The notes under the pieces: model-generated
Told to the model about the DNA's origin: nothing
Databases searched by the model: none
Seen by the model: the letters and a program-made list of their open reading frames with translations, nothing else
In this document: positions 22,072-35,943 of the stretch, one piece after another
Position numbering within the stretch: the first letter of the stretch is position 1
Layout: the number at the start of each line of letters is the position of its first letter
Assembly: GCF_048544455.1 (NCBI RefSeq)
Contig: NC_133534.1
Span: forward strand, 32,688,217 to 32,752,216
Origin: Silene latifolia
Taxonomy: Eukaryota; Streptophyta; Magnoliopsida; Caryophyllales; Caryophyllaceae
Reading direction: 5' to 3'
Length of the DNA: 64,000 nucleotides
Program-made: the position numbers and the translations under genes

Positions 22072-23568
22072 TTTAATCTATAAGCAATATATAGCAAACT
22101 AACCATTTTAAATAATAATATTTAATTTCAACAAAAAAAGCAATGGTTATCTCATCCTCCATTTTATGCTAATTTCAAGATTTCAATTGGGTCCTTATCA
22201 CTCCAACCTAAACCCATCAATGTACGTTTCAAGTCACTAGCAAACACACATTTGTGAATTATTAATGAGAAAAAAATTCGGCAATTCCCCTTAGTTCTCC
22301 AAATACACAATGTGGAAAAGATACATATTCCACATATGTATTCAGAGAACATTGGAGAAATTTGCAACCAAATTCTTTTCTCATTAATAAAATCACAACT
22401 ATGTGTTTACTACCTAAGTGACTTGAAACGTACAAAGACAGTCCCAAAATGGGGACTATTCAAGAATTGCTCCTAATGAGTAATTCTTGAACGGGTACTA
22501 GGTCATTATATATTAAACAAGTTGTCAAAATTATAAGGCAAATTTATACAATCCCTTAATCAAATGACATTACTAATTTAACAAATTTATACATCATGCT
22601 CATTCCATTCAAGAAAAATGCTAATTAATTTTTTAAAAATGCTAATTAAATCATTCTAACTTAATTAATTTGGTTAATTATACAAGTTGTCAAAAATGCT
22701 AATTTCTAACCCTAACTCAAATTAATTAACAAAAATGCTAATTAAATCATTCTAACTTAATTTGGTTAATTATAAGGCAAATTTATACTACCTTCATAAA
22801 ACTATACTACCTTCAACAATACTACTTCAATATTACTAAAACTAAGCATCACTAATCAAATCACATTACTAATTTAACAAAAACCCCAATTTCTACCTTC
22901 TTAAAACTATACTACCTTATACAATCCCCTAATCAAATCACATTACTAATTTAACAAAAACCCCAATTTCTAACCCTAACTCAAATTAATTAACAAAAAT
23001 GCTAATTAAATTACAACTACATACAATAATAAGCATCACTAATGTATAAATTACAACTAGATACTAAATAAACATCACAACTTAAACAAAATATGAAGGA
23101 TTGAAGTAATTAAATCGATTTGAGTCGAAAACAAACCTTTATTATAAACAAAGGGTCGGTAGGGATGTAGTGTGCGGATGGCGGCGGCGAGTGGTGGCGT
23201 CCGGTGGTTGTAGTTGGTGGTGGCGTCGGATCGTCGGACAAACTGCTGCGTTTTTTTTTTTTTAAGTTGTGATTGAAGTGAATGAAGGGGACGGGGTGAA
23301 GAAATTGGCGAAAAAAAAATAAACAGAGGGTTGGCGACCGTTTTTGGTCGCCAAATTGGCGACGGGTTTTGGTCGCCAAAATTGGCGATCGATTTGTCGC
23401 CAATTTGGATAATATTGCGTCGCCCGTGGATTTCATACGGATTTTTGGATAAAAAGGTATAGTCGCCAAATTGGCGACGGATAGTGGTCGCCCGCTTTTT
23501 TTTTTCCTGTCGCCAATTTGGCGACTGTAGTATGTCTGTCGCCTTTATCGTGTTTTCTTGTAGTGCTA

Positions 23569-26500
23569 GACCACCAAGGCCTCCTTACAACAACCCGAAC
23601 ACCTACAATCCAAATACCAATTTCTACCACCCCGGGTTAAGGAACCACCCCAACTTTAGTTGCAAAAGCACCAATGTTCAAAACCCCCAACATCTCCAAC
23701 CACAAACCCAAACCAATCCACCCGGTTTTGCTCAACCAAGGGGAATTCTCCCAAACCCAAGAAATAATTTTGGAAATCAAAACCAATGGTCAAGCAACAT
23801 TCTACCCCAAAACTATGGCAACCAACAACAAGGGCACCAAGAGTTTGGTGGAAACCAAAGCAACCAAGGGTTTTACCAAGGAAATCAAGTAAACCAAGCA
23901 AATCAAGGATTTGGGCAAGGGTATGTTCAAGGGTCTCAAGAACAAGGTCAAGGATCAAACTTCAACAACTATGGTCCGAGAGGTAACTTCCAAGTGGGGC
24001 AAAACAACAACCAAGGTCCCAATGCTAGATATGACTATGGGTTCCCTTTACCCATAGCCAACCAACCTCATCAAGAACCCCAAGGTGAGCTCTCTCAAGT
24101 GGAGCTTTTAAAGATGATTAAGAACATGCAACTTCAACATAGCCAAGAGATAGCTAATTTTGCAAAAGCTACTCAACAAGAACAAACAAACTTGAGAGCT
24201 ACATTTCTTAAGGACATGAGGGAAATGGAATCTAGGATGGCTTCTCATGCTATGGCTAACCCTCAAAGGCCGCCCGGTGGTTTGTTGGCTCAAGGACAAA
24301 GCTCCAAAGATGCCTCAAATAGCCACCATGCTCATGCGGTAGTGCTAAGGAGTGGTTTAGAGCTTGAGGACCCTTACAAAGACCTTGAGTTGGAAGTTGA
24401 TGAAGATCCCAAGGGGAATGAGGTAGAAATGGATGATGAAGAGGAAAGCTCACCCATTGAGGTTTCGGGTAAAGCTAATGAAGACAAGAAAGGAAAGAAA
24501 GCTTGTGAAGATTTGACTAGAAGAGGAATTCAAGTGGACAAGGATGGTGATGGATATGTGGAAGACCTCCCTTATGAGGAGGAAGCTATTGAAGAAATAC
24601 CTTTGCAACATTCCAAAAAGGTAACAAAAAGTTCGGCTCCTCCAAAGGTATCTTCCAATTCCCAACTTGTTTCTAAAATTCCTTACCCTTCAAGAGCAAT
24701 AAAGAGTAGGGAAAACCTCAAGTATGCCAAATTTTGTGATATGCTTGAGAAACTTGAGGTTACCCTACCCTTTACGGAGGTGATAATGAACATGCCAACC
24801 TACTCAAAATTTTTAAAAGACATTTTGACAAGGAAAAGACTCTTGGGTGACCAAGAAATAGTGGCTATGGAAGAAGCATGTAGTGCTCATATCCTTAACA
24901 AATTGCCCACTAAACTTGGTGATCCGGGAAGCTTTTCCATCCCTTGTGTAGTTGGCGGTGTTCCTATCTCTAGAGCTCTTTGTGACTTGGGAGCAAGTGT
25001 TAGTGTTATTCCTTTGAAAGTTGCAAAAAGGATTGACATTCAAAACTTGGCTCCCACTACCATGACCCTCCAATTGGCGGATAGGTCCGTCAAACGCCCT
25101 ATGGGGGTGCTTGAGGACGTGCCCGTCAAGGTTGGAAGGTTTTTGATTCCCACCGATTTTGTTGTCCTTGATATTCCGGAGGATAGCCACACTCCCATCA
25201 TCCTAGGTAGGCCATTTTTGGCTACCGGAGGAGTACTCATTGATGTGAAGAATGGGCGGCTAACCTTCCAAATTGAGGGCAACAAAATCGAATTTAACTT
25301 GCCAAATTTGATGAAAGGTCCAAGTGTAGAAAGATTGAGCACAATCGAGGTAATTGATGAAGTAGTGCACGAAGTAGCCCGTGAAGAGGCGGAGATGGAA
25401 GAGGTTTTTCAAATCTCTTTGCATGATGAGGCAATGAAAGAGGATCACGAAGTTGATGAGGAACTATTAAAGAAAGTGGAGGGCTTTCTCCCTCCAAAGG
25501 TACAACTCAAACCCTTGCCTCCCTCACTCAAATATGCTTTCCTTGATGAGGGAGAGGCCTATCCGGTGATCGTTAATGCTAACCTAAAAGAATCCCAAGA
25601 AAAGAAGCTTTTGGAAATCTTGAAAACTCATAGAGGAGCACTTGGGTATAGCATTGATGACATCAAAGGTTTAAGTCCGAGTTTGTGCATGCATAGAATA
25701 GTTTTGGAAGAGGGGAGTCAACCCAAGGTTGACGGTCTTAGGAGGATTAACCCAAAGATGGCCGAGGTGGTGAAAAATGAAGTGTTGAAACTCCTAGAGG
25801 CCGGTATTATATACCAAATTACCGATAGCAAATGGGTTAGTCCGGTCCACGTGGTACCCAAAAAGGGGGGGATACAAATGGTTGAACAAGAGGATGGCAC
25901 CACCCTACCCACTAGACCCGTGACCGGGTGGCGAATGTGTATTGACTACCGCAAGCTCAATGCCGCCACCCTCAAAGACCACTTCCCAATTCCCTTCATT
26001 GACCAAATGCTAGAAAGGCTCGCGGGCCATGCATATTATTGCTTCTTAGACGGTTATTCCGGGTTTTTCCAAATTCCCATCCACCCGGATGACCAAGAGA
26101 AGACGACCTTCACTTGTCCAATAGGGGTCTATGCCTACCGTAGGATGCCATTCGGGCTTTGTAATGCGCCCGGCACCTTTCAAAGGTGCATGATGGCAAT
26201 ATTTTCCGATTTCCTTGAAAAAAGCATGGAAGTCTTCATGGACGACTTTAGTGTCCATGGAGACTCGTTTGAGCTTGGTCTTGAGAACTTGGCTTGTGTG
26301 TTGAAACGGTGTGAGGAGCATAACCTCGTCCTTAATTGGGAAAAGTGCCATTTCATGGTTGAGGAAGGGGTTGTCCTCGGTCACATCGTTTCAAGGAGGG
26401 GTATTGAGGTCGATGGGGCCAAAGTTGCGGTCATAGAGAACTTGTCACCCCCTTCCAATGTCAAGGGAGTGAGAAGTTTTCTAGGCCATGCCGGGTTTTA

Positions 26501-26906
26501 TCGGCGTTTTATTAAGGATTTCTCAAAAATAGCAAAGCCCCTAACCTCATTACTCCTTAAGGATTCCCCCTTTGTGTTTGATGATTCTTGTCTTGAAGCT
26601 TTTAATAGGTTGAAGAGAGCATTGGTCACGGCACCGATAATTCGGTCTCCGGATTGGAATCTTCCCTTTGAGATAATGTGTGATGCTTCGGACTTCGCGG
26701 TTGGTGCGGTACTTGGGCAAGTTGTGGATAAAAAGCATCATGTGATATATTACACAAGCAAGACTCTTGATCAAACTCAATGTGGATATGCTACCACCGA
26801 AAAGGAAATGTTGGCAATTGTTCATGCCGTGGATTGTCATTTAAATTTTGCATATAGAATAGAGCATGCATTGCATTTTCAAAATAAAAACCAACTAAAA
26901 AATTGA
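23569..26906 (+). pseudogene. Athila-like gag 3' part and pol (protease, RT, partial RNase H)
   Basis: The open frame starts upstream in CACTA sequence (23484), so its first 28 residues are not retroelement. The retroelement part opens with an Asn/Gln-rich gag tail and an acidic linker. A protease follows with ALCDLGASVSVIP (about residue 500 of the frame) and PIILGRPFLATGG. RT follows, with GWRMCIDYRKLNAAT, FLDGYSGFFQIPI, RRMPFGLCNAPGTFQ and the catalytic FMDD (about 918). RNase H begins with FEIMCDASDFAVGAVLGQ and YATTEKEMLAIVHAVD. It then runs directly, at about 26830, into 23 unrelated residues and a stop. The rest of RNase H and the whole integrase are missing, so a deletion joined pol to the 3' non-coding region. 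RT itself looks intact. Confidence 0.93.
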
Positions 26907-28240
26907 AAAATGACTAAAACCACCAAAAACATGTCTTTTATTTCACTCAATTGCCCTCCCATGTAAATGAATAAGTGTGGGGAGGGCCTAAAAAAAAAAA
27001 AAACAAAAACATGCATTTTAATTTCCAATAATCAAAAATACCAAAAATATGTTATTTTTATTTTCAAAACTTCAAAAACCACCAAAAATATGTTGTTTAT
27101 TTTTCCTATTCTCTCCCTATACTTTGTTCCATTGAGGACAATGTAAATTTCAAGTGTGGGGAGGGAAATATCACTTTGTGAATATTTGTTTGCACCTTTA
27201 AATTTGTTAAAAATTCAAAAATGCCAAAAAAAATTGAAAAATTTCAAAAACCACCAAAAATATTGCATTGTATATATATGTTTGTCTAACAAGTGGCGCA
27301 GGCACATACGGGACATTTGAGACATTAGGAGACTAGAAGACCGATCGGTTTAATCTTTCCTATCTCTTTCTCCTTTACTATTCTTTTCCTTTATATTGTT
27401 GGATATATGGAGGAGGATGGGCTATGTTGATGAGGATGTTCCATTTTGGAACTTGGTGTGTGTTGCTTACGTGCTGCTAGGTTTAGATAATTGCTGCATG
27501 TTTATTTATGTTGCTAGTACTTAGAAATGCATTTCGTATCTTGTGAATATGTGTTTGTTGCTTTATTTACATTTTGCATCGAGTTTGTATATAAATTTTT
27601 GAACAAAATGTGGTCTAGGAAGGGAGCATGATACCTCAATGATGATATTGTCTTGGCCTTGTCTTTCCCCTCCTATTGGCTCGCACCTTGTGACACCCTC
27701 GTTATACACGGGAAATGAGGCTAGACCGGGGAGTTTTGACCACCTTGTGAGACCATAGACCGTAGACTAGGCCCAGATTTCGACCTAGCTACTCAAATGT
27801 GAGGATTAGAGCCTCCTAGGACCGGTACATCCATACCCGGTCCCCCTTTAGGTGTGAGTAGGCTCCTCGCGTGGCATGTTACATCACGACGCATAAGCAT
27901 GGCGTCCTTTCCTTTTAGACCATGAGATGTTCATTTTTATGCATATTTTGAAACAACAAGTTGCATTTCATTTTTTGAGCCTCACATTGCCAAATAAGCC
28001 TAATTTTTCGACCCTTTAGACTAGGACCGATTTTGTTTACCCCTTTTGAGCCTTGACCTTTCATTTGATACCTACGATACTAACTACAACCCAAAAACAA
28101 CCGACCTTGATCAAGAAAGTTGTCTATGAGTTTTGGTAGTATGAAGAAGGGGATTTGAATCTTGGTTTAGTGGATGTGCACAATCCACTTGAGTTGAAAT
28201 GATGGCTTAGTTTGATTTGCTTTGAACGAAGAGGTTTAGG

Positions 28241-28271
<31 letters not shown>

Positions 28272-29331
28272 GTGTAATGAAAAGAAAAAAAAGGAAAAAA
28301 AAAATGCGTTGCACCTATACTTTGATTGTTGAGAAAAAGCCGAGCAACACTCCTTATGCATCATTAAAGGAGTAGAAAAAGGCGTTGCAAAATAAAAGGG
28401 AAATGATGTTTTTCCAAATAAATCGGATTTTCAAATTTTTGTGTGATTTAGGCAACTTATATCATGTTCTTTTTGATTCATTCATTTGTTGTAATAAGTT
28501 GGGAAGAAAAGGGAAATTTTGACAACTACTTGATCTTAAGCTCCAAATGATCCATAACGGTGCTTGCACCAATCCCGTTTCGACCCATCACCTAGCCCCG
28601 TTACAACCCTTGTTTCTTTTATGCATATTTTCCTTTTTTGCATCTCATTAATGGTCTTGTAGGAGTAGATTCCATGTTAGATTGCGGGCATGTCTCACGA
28701 GTCGAGTAGATGAGTGATTTTGGTTACTTTTTGCACAAAAATCACCCGTTCCAAAAACAAAATGAGAGATTAGCGAAAACCGTGAGGAAGTCGGTAGTCT
28801 TGGTTCCCTTAGTCATGGGTCAATTTGGTTGAATCTTGAGTGTGTCATGTGATTCTCGAAGGTTAGGCTTTGTTTCCCTCTTTCCCGCCTTTGAATTTGT
28901 TTCCTAGGCATTTGGTTGTCAAATTGCGGTTGCTTGAGCCACCATTAGGGCATTGACACCCCGCCGAGACTATGAGATGGTATCTCCCGACCAAAACCTT
29001 TAATCGTTCAAAGTAAAACGGCCGCTTAGATGAGGAAAGCGGTTTGATTTTTGTGCTGCATCATATATGTTGACTTGTGCTTAATTGAATGTTTGCATCA
29101 AAAATTTTGTAGCAAGACCCAACTTGCCTTGCAATAGGGCACTCTCCCCTCATGAGTGCCAAATTGTGAGTTGAAGGGGCGTTGAGTGCGCTAATACTCG
29201 ATCGGCTTAAGTAGTAGTTTAGTTGAGTGATGCTTATATTGTGCACTCACTCTCCTTGTCTATTTTAGTAGGGACTTGTGCATTGATTTTGGACTTACTC
29301 GAGGACGAGTAAGGTTTAAGTGTGGGGAGGT
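26907..29331 (+). other. Athila-like 3' non-coding region and polypurine tract
   Basis: No env-like or other reading frame is seen. The first 350 bp hold repeats of CAAAAACCACCAAAAATATG and short GTGTGGGGAGG copies (about 26975 and 27155). A long poly(A) run lies at about 28242-28268. The segment ends with AAGTGTGGGGAGGT at 29318-29331, the polypurine tract next to the 3' LTR. Confidence 0.75.
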
Positions 29332-29684
29332 TGATATGTGAATTATTTACACCTTATTTCCCTCTTTCTTTGACGCATTCCGGCTCATAACGAGTCGGTT
29401 TCGTGTGCCTTTCCTTGCATTTGTGCCCGATCCCCGTACTTGTCATTTTGTGTGCCCTTTTGTAGGAACCGAGTCGAGTATGAAGGAATTGGGGCAAGAA
29501 AAGGCATTCTAATGCCTTTACATGAAGAAAACGGAGATGAAGGATTTTGAAGAAGAAATCCTCTGCCGGCAGGCCGGCAGCCGGCCCACCGGTAGAGGAT
29601 ATGGCTATATGGAGAAAATGGAGGAAACCAGCCAAGAGAGTGTTCTCTGCCGGCAGGCCGGCAGCCGGCCCACCGGCAGGGAAC

Positions 29685-32284
29685 TGTGGACAGCGGGCCG
29701 CCCACGGGGGCGCTTGGTGAGGAGCGAAAACAAGCGTTTGCATTTTGTATGGAGTCGCCACCAATTTTTATGGGAAATTGGAACCGTTCGAATACCTCAT
29801 GTCATGTCAAGACATAAAGTAGTGACATGAACACTAAACAATCGTTACCCTTAGCATTCTATGTCTAGAATGACTCTCGTGGATGCCAATGAACACGGGT
29901 GCTCACAGAGATCTGGAGTAAGGGGTGAGGGTACGTATTAGGAAGCTCTTTTGATCGAACACCTAATCCCGCCCGCCTCGATAGCGGCCTCTACTAATGA
30001 TTAGGGAAGTTATTCGTACTTGATATATCGTCGGCTATATGCATGCAATGCCACATCCATAGATTAATCCTAACATGTGAAGGTTAATACTAAGTCGGTT
30101 GACACGTAATTAGCATACAATTGGGGTCGAAGTAGGATTTAAGTTCAATTACATGTGAAAACAAACAGACAAAGAAAGAAATACAATAATTATGAATTAC
30201 AATAATGAAAATTACAATAATGGAAATTACATTAATTACAACGGAATAGGCGATTTATGTCGAAAATACCTTTAAAACGGATGATTTGAGAAAAAGAATA
30301 AAAGAATAAAAATTAAAAGAATTAACGAACAGGAATTAGCGATATTACGAATAATAGTTAGTTAAAATGTAAACTAATTAAACTAGGTCAAGGCAGAAAC
30401 GGAGTTCAGGGACAAAACTCATCTCGAACAGCGCAGCAGAGAGGCGCGCCCTCGGAAGAGCGCGGCGATTCTTTGCGTCGTCTTTCCAAGGGTGAGTTCT
30501 GGCTGTGAAGCCGGAACTGCAAACCGTTAATGTCGATTGATAAATTTAATGATTGATTAAATTATTACTCGGATGAAAGTGATTAGCATGTTATTTAACA
30601 TATGAATGGGTCATAAAACTGTAAAACATGGATGAGACGGAATTAAGATGGATTAATACAAGATGAAATAATATTAATGAGTCAAACAAATTAAATCAAT
30701 TGATTAGGTTAGATATGATGATATATGACGAATATAACAATAAACAGATGAAAACTATACCAAAGGATCGAATTCCAGAAACCCAATATGAACAAATTGA
30801 ATCTCTACAACCCGGAATTGAATTAAATGACGAAAACCCGCAAATATTGATTACTTGGGATTTAAGTCGGATTTATGATGATTAAAACATATTAATGAAT
30901 GATGAATCTATATACATGTGAATTATTAATGATGATTATGACGAAGAATTTAAGGAAAACGAATGAAAACAAATAAACAAAGACGAATTACAGAGGACGA
31001 GGAAGAAGAAAAAAGAAGAGAAGCTGCGGCCCTCACGAAAAAGCGCGCAGAGAAGGCTGCGCTCCTTCAAGAGGCGCAGCAGTTGCTGCGTCTTTTCTCG
31101 ACTGTCAGTATTCGAAAATCCGTAAAAAAGAGTTTTAAAGACGGTTTTAGAAATCGGTTTTAATGAGGTATTTTCGATATAAATCTTACAATTGTGATAT
31201 GATAAATAAAATACAATAAATAAAAGAGAGATTATACACCCTCAGACTTACATGTTGACGAAACGAGAAGGACTAAGATATCGATTAGTGATGCTCGACG
31301 CGAATGCAAAGAAAGCGCCCTCGTAAGAGGAAAACGATTGATTAATTTAAGTTGATTGAGTGTAGTTGGTCAAATTGGTCGGTCATGCAACGGAGAGGTG
31401 GTACCGGAAGGATCCGAGCTTACGTGGTCGGAAGTCCAAGCACGTAGGCGCCAATTAGTAAGAACGAAGTCTAGAATGCAAAGGGAGAAGAGAAGGGCGG
31501 ACACTCGCGTGAGAAATATGAGGAACGAAGGCTCCTATTTATACTAATCACACGACGGAATTATGGTAAGACTAGGATACGGAAGGAAAGATCCGGAAAT
31601 AACCGACTTAGGTTAAAACACGGAAACTTGGACAAAAAGAAAGCCCAGGAAAAGCGCGCAGAGAGCTGCGTCCCTTGGAAGAGGCGCAACACTTGCTGCG
31701 TCCTTTCCCGGGTAGGTTCCTCTGCGCGTAGAAAACGCGTTTGACAGCCTGTCGTATTTTAGGCATAACTTTCTCTACAAGACTCGGATTAAGGTGATTT
31801 CGGTGGCGTTGGAAAGCTAAGAAAGAGATCTAGAACTTTCTGTGAAATAGGCCTGACCCAAAAAAGTCGTTATGACCTCGTAAAACGGGCCTAAAGGTCG
31901 GGTTGTCATTTTAACTAAATGAAATGCACATTTTGTAGCGTAAACTTTAAGTTTAGCCCAAAGAAGTGACATGAGACTCAAAATGATATATAATCTCAAC
32001 ATTTTATGACATCCTAACCTTAGTTAGACAAGCACATTGCTTTGACTCGGGATTTGACAGTTTTAGGAAATGAAGACGGTTTTTGACCCGGACTCCAAAT
32101 GTACTCTAATTACTGCCAAAACGACCGTATCGGCACGTAGATGACAACTAAGAGGTAGACATTAATGTTTGAGCAATCACTTGACGATAATCTTACGAAC
32201 TGTCACAAATCGTTCCGCGAATCAAACATGCGGCCCAATCATCACCGGGTGGTTTGCGGGAGGTGCAGAAACGAGGTGTCTCTG
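29685..32284 (-). repeat. 3' LTR (minus-strand sense) of the Tat/Ogre-like element
   Basis: It begins TGTGGACAGCGGGCC on the plus strand and ends near GAGGTGTCTCTG. It is nearly identical to 38665-41270 except in three GC-rich patches (about 30425-30500, 31020-31095 and 31650-31715). Confidence 0.87.
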
Positions 32285-35200
32285 AGCCCCCACTTTGACC
32301 GAGGCTTGGACAAGGCGAAAGTCAAAGTATAGCCATCAGGTCAATCGAAGATTACAACCTGACGACTATGGCGACGCGAGGCGGCTCAAGGGGTCTGAAC
32401 CAAGGACCTATCGTCGGGAACATTTTAGAGTCTGTCGACTATCGGGGAGGGTCGTTTAAAGTCCATTAGACTACGTAAGGAAGCTCGCCAGCCATAAGAA
32501 GAGACCATACCTGAGACTTCTTTCTCGAGATGCTTCTGGAGGTGCATAGGAGCTAAGGGTAAGCGTAGGAGCTAAGGCTAGGACCTAAAAGATATATAAG
32601 GATTTGTGCTAGGGTGTGGGGCCCTAAAGGAAAGCATCGACGGGAAGGAGGCCAAATATAAGTTCAACTTAAGGGGTAACCAAGGTTTAGGTGTAGGAAC
32701 TCTAAGGAAGGTGATGATCTTAAAGGAATATGATCCTAAAAGGAAAAGGTGATCCTAAAGGAATATGATCCTAGGGGTAGAAGGTGATTCTAAAGGAATA
32801 TGATCCTAAGGGTATAAGGTGATTTTAAAGGAATATGATCCTAAGGGTAGAAGTGTATGAACTCTAGGGAGTTTGGGAACTTAAAAGAAGTTATGTGTGT
32901 GAACCTGGGTGTACGAACCTAAAAGAACGGCTGGTATGAGAACTTAAAGGCTTGTGAACCTAAGAGGATTTGGGATCCTAGGGTTAAGTTTAGGAACTAC
33001 TGGGATATTAATTCTTGTTTTAAACGCGTGCGTCTAGGCTTTCTGAGGTATGAGAACTCTAAAAGGATTTATGGGTTTATGAACCTAAAGACGTTGGTGT
33101 GGGAGCTTAAAGGTTTATGAACCTATGGGAAGCCATTTTGGGATCTAAGAATCTAGGGGTAAGAATCCTAACTTTGGGTTTACGAACCTAAGGAAGGAGG
33201 CTTTTGGTTTGGGAACTTTCGGAGAACGACACCTTTGTCGAACTCTATGAGGAAACAATAATATTGAGGATAGCAGGACGTCGGTAGAAACTGCTGGGGA
33301 ATCTTCTTGCGTCGGTCTCAAGCGAACTCTGGCAAAAACTTGAGGTTGAATCTGCTTGCGTCGGTCTCAAGCGAATTCTTGTTGGGGAATATATTGACGA
33401 TTAGGAACATCTTGATCGCCATGGAAGAAATCTTGAGTGAGCAATCTTTGCAAAATATCTTTTTGCTACTGGGACAAATATTTTGACGACTAGGAACATC
33501 TTGATCGTCATGGAAGAAATCTTGAGTGAGCAACATTGCAAAATATCTTGCTACTGGGAGAATGAAGACTTGGGTGAAGCCCCTAGTCGGAGCGAGCACT
33601 GCTTCTGATACTTACCTGCATGGTTAGTAGCCACACAAGAATGCAATCTAATATGCAAATAGGACATAAACACATATGCACGTAAGCAATTATCACATGG
33701 ACCTCGAATGAGGAAACACACAGGCTTTGCAAAAGTTGTTTCTTTATAAAAGTTGTTTAAAACTTGTTCAAAGAAGTTTGTCGTTTGTAATGCGTTATGC
33801 ATATTCAATGGGCTTTAGACATAGGACTTGACATGACACATACCTTATATGGACGTGACGCGAAATGTGGACTTAGGTTTGACTGACGCGACACTAACTT
33901 AGATTTGACGCGACACAAGGATGACCTAGACAGACTTTGCTTAAGTATGCGCAACCCCTAGCCAAGTAGGGGTGACAATGCGTATCAGTTCCAAAGGTAT
34001 AAGAATTGCAAGAAAGATGGGGGCGTATAAAGGCAAGGCATGAGCCATGGATCATCTGTCTACTAGGACTTCTTTCACCACCGTTTGCTGTAAAAGAGAC
34101 CCTTCTTGAGGCACAATGACTTGGAGAATTGATATAAGACCTTTGTCATTGTCCGGACCGAGTACTAGCTAGACTTAGAGGAATAAAGGAAGAGTGACAT
34201 CTCGGAATAGAAGCCCCCAGGATGAGAAGATGACTCTGGAATTTTGGTAAAAAGAAGATGGGGCGACAATAAGGAGCCCCCAGTATAGAGGTGTTGTTTG
34301 TGGAAGGGATGTTAATTGAGGTTGGAAGGTTGAAAATTGTGATGGTTGAGATGGTTGAAATTAAGAAATGGGGATGGTTGTGTCCTTGAGGACTGCCTAC
34401 GTATTCACGTGAAGTGAAATCAAACCAGATCGTAGTTCTGAGGTTTGGTTAATTTTGTTTGGGTGTTGTGGTTGTATCCTTCTTGTGTAAGAAAGGACTG
34501 CCTACGTATCCACCTGAAACGGTGAAATCAAACCAGATCGTAGTTCAAGTGTGTGCCTAAGCTATGCTGTTAGGACCTTAAAGTGCAGGGGTCACAAGGG
34601 TAAATTTCCTTTGGTGACTCGAAGAATCGATTTGAGATGACTCCCTCCGATCATAGACCAAAGAGGTATAATTAAGTTTGTAAAAATTTCCTTGTCGTGT
34701 GAGCACACTTAAAAGTGGACCCTAAGGATGAATATGGAGTATTTGAAGACTCCGTGTTTGGGTCAAGGTGAAACTGGATTGGATATTTGGAATGTGGAGC
34801 TCGGTAATAAGAGGCTTTGATGAACAAATCTCTGGAGCTTGATTTTGTGGAGTTAAGGCTTTATGGGATTATGGCTTGTAATGTGGCTTGGAAATGGAGT
34901 CTCTTGGCTTGATGTAGCCTGAGCACGTAAAGGTAGGTTAAAATGACGTGGGTTCAAGTTTCTATGTCTTGGCCCTAAAGGATGGATATACTTGACGAGC
35001 TTGAGAGGATTCTCAAAATTCCTAACTATCTCCCTGGTAACGGTCTCGAGAAGGACTTAGGGTGTGATGTGTGAAAGGCTAAGTGAGGGGTGCTAAATGA
35101 CCATCTTCATTGATGTCTTGATTCCATATAGACTTCAGCGGTATTCTGTATAGCATTTGATTCCAGGCTTGTTCTTGATTCAGATTTGGATTCTTGGCCT

Positions 35201-35943
35201 AGGGTATATCTTGGATTTCTGCTCAGATTTTTTATCAGGTTTTGAAGGATAACGTTGTCTTTGGATATTGACTTGACTTTCTTGATTGAGCCTTTCTCAT
35301 TTTGACTCTTTTGTGTTGGATTATGGGCATAATTGTGGCCTTCGATATTGATTTTGGGTATTTCTATTGATTGAGCCTTTGTCTTTGATCATGGCTCGTA
35401 TTGTCTTGGACTTTCTTGCTACCATGTACTTGAGTCAGACTAGCACCTTTGGATGTGAAACGGGTTGGTCTTTAGTAACACGGGTTGTTTATTGTGGGGA
35501 ATGGGCTTGCTTTCCGTCATGGATCGTTAACAAGGGAGATGGTCTGGATTCGTCTTAGAATCTCTTGAGATAGGCTCGTTTAAACTGGGGTCATATTGTG
35601 GTTTCTATTGCCAGACATGGAATAGGTAAGGAAAATGAACACGGAGTCTTAGGTCATGTATGACTTAGAACGGAACATCATTTAAGTGTACTCACATCGA
35701 CTGTCATGTGTTGTTGTTCGTTTTAAAATGTCTCAAACCAATTCTTGTTGTCACAGGAAAAGGGTAAAGGAAGAGACAGGATAGAATATGTGGATTGAAA
35801 AGTGTGCTTTTATTGAGATGAAGAATAAATGTATTTAACATAGACTCAAGAAGACATGTGACTCGTGGGACAGCCCCCAGGTTGTCACCAGGAATGAAAA
35901 TGGACACGAAGAAAGTTACTAGAACAAATATGAGATAGAAAGC
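32285..35943 (-). other. Non-coding interior of the Tat/Ogre-like element
   Basis: No pol-like frame is visible. From about 32540 to 33200 there is a degenerate array based on GATCCTAAAGGAATATGATC and GAACCTAAAGG units. Two copies of GGACTGCCTACGTATYCAC with a shared downstream block (AAATCAAACCAGATCGTAGTTC-like) lie at about 34393-34441 and 34495-34545. The TACGTAGGCAGTCC box, read on the minus strand, is one I associate with plant Tat-lineage elements. Confidence 0.6.

Larger units (their letters stand above)
20052..23565 (-). mobile_element. CACTA (EnSpm) element inserted in Athila gag, internally deleted
   Basis: The termini are CACTACAACAAATAAGG (left) and the inverted CACTACAAGAAAACACG (right), with a perfect CTA duplication at 20049-20051 and 23566-23568. 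The subterminal regions (20070-20480 and 23320-23540) are filled with TTGGCGAC and GTCGCCAA units in both orientations. On the minus strand lie a TNP2-type transposase start (22071-20923) and a coiled-coil reading frame (21022-20699). The catalytic core is missing. The segment 22150-23110 is AT-rich with repeats of AAAAATGCTAATTAA and no gene. Confidence 0.93.

Noticed and set aside
30700-30885. Short frame conserved at 39680-39865
   Set aside because: Conserved only because the two LTRs are near-identical; no coding signature.
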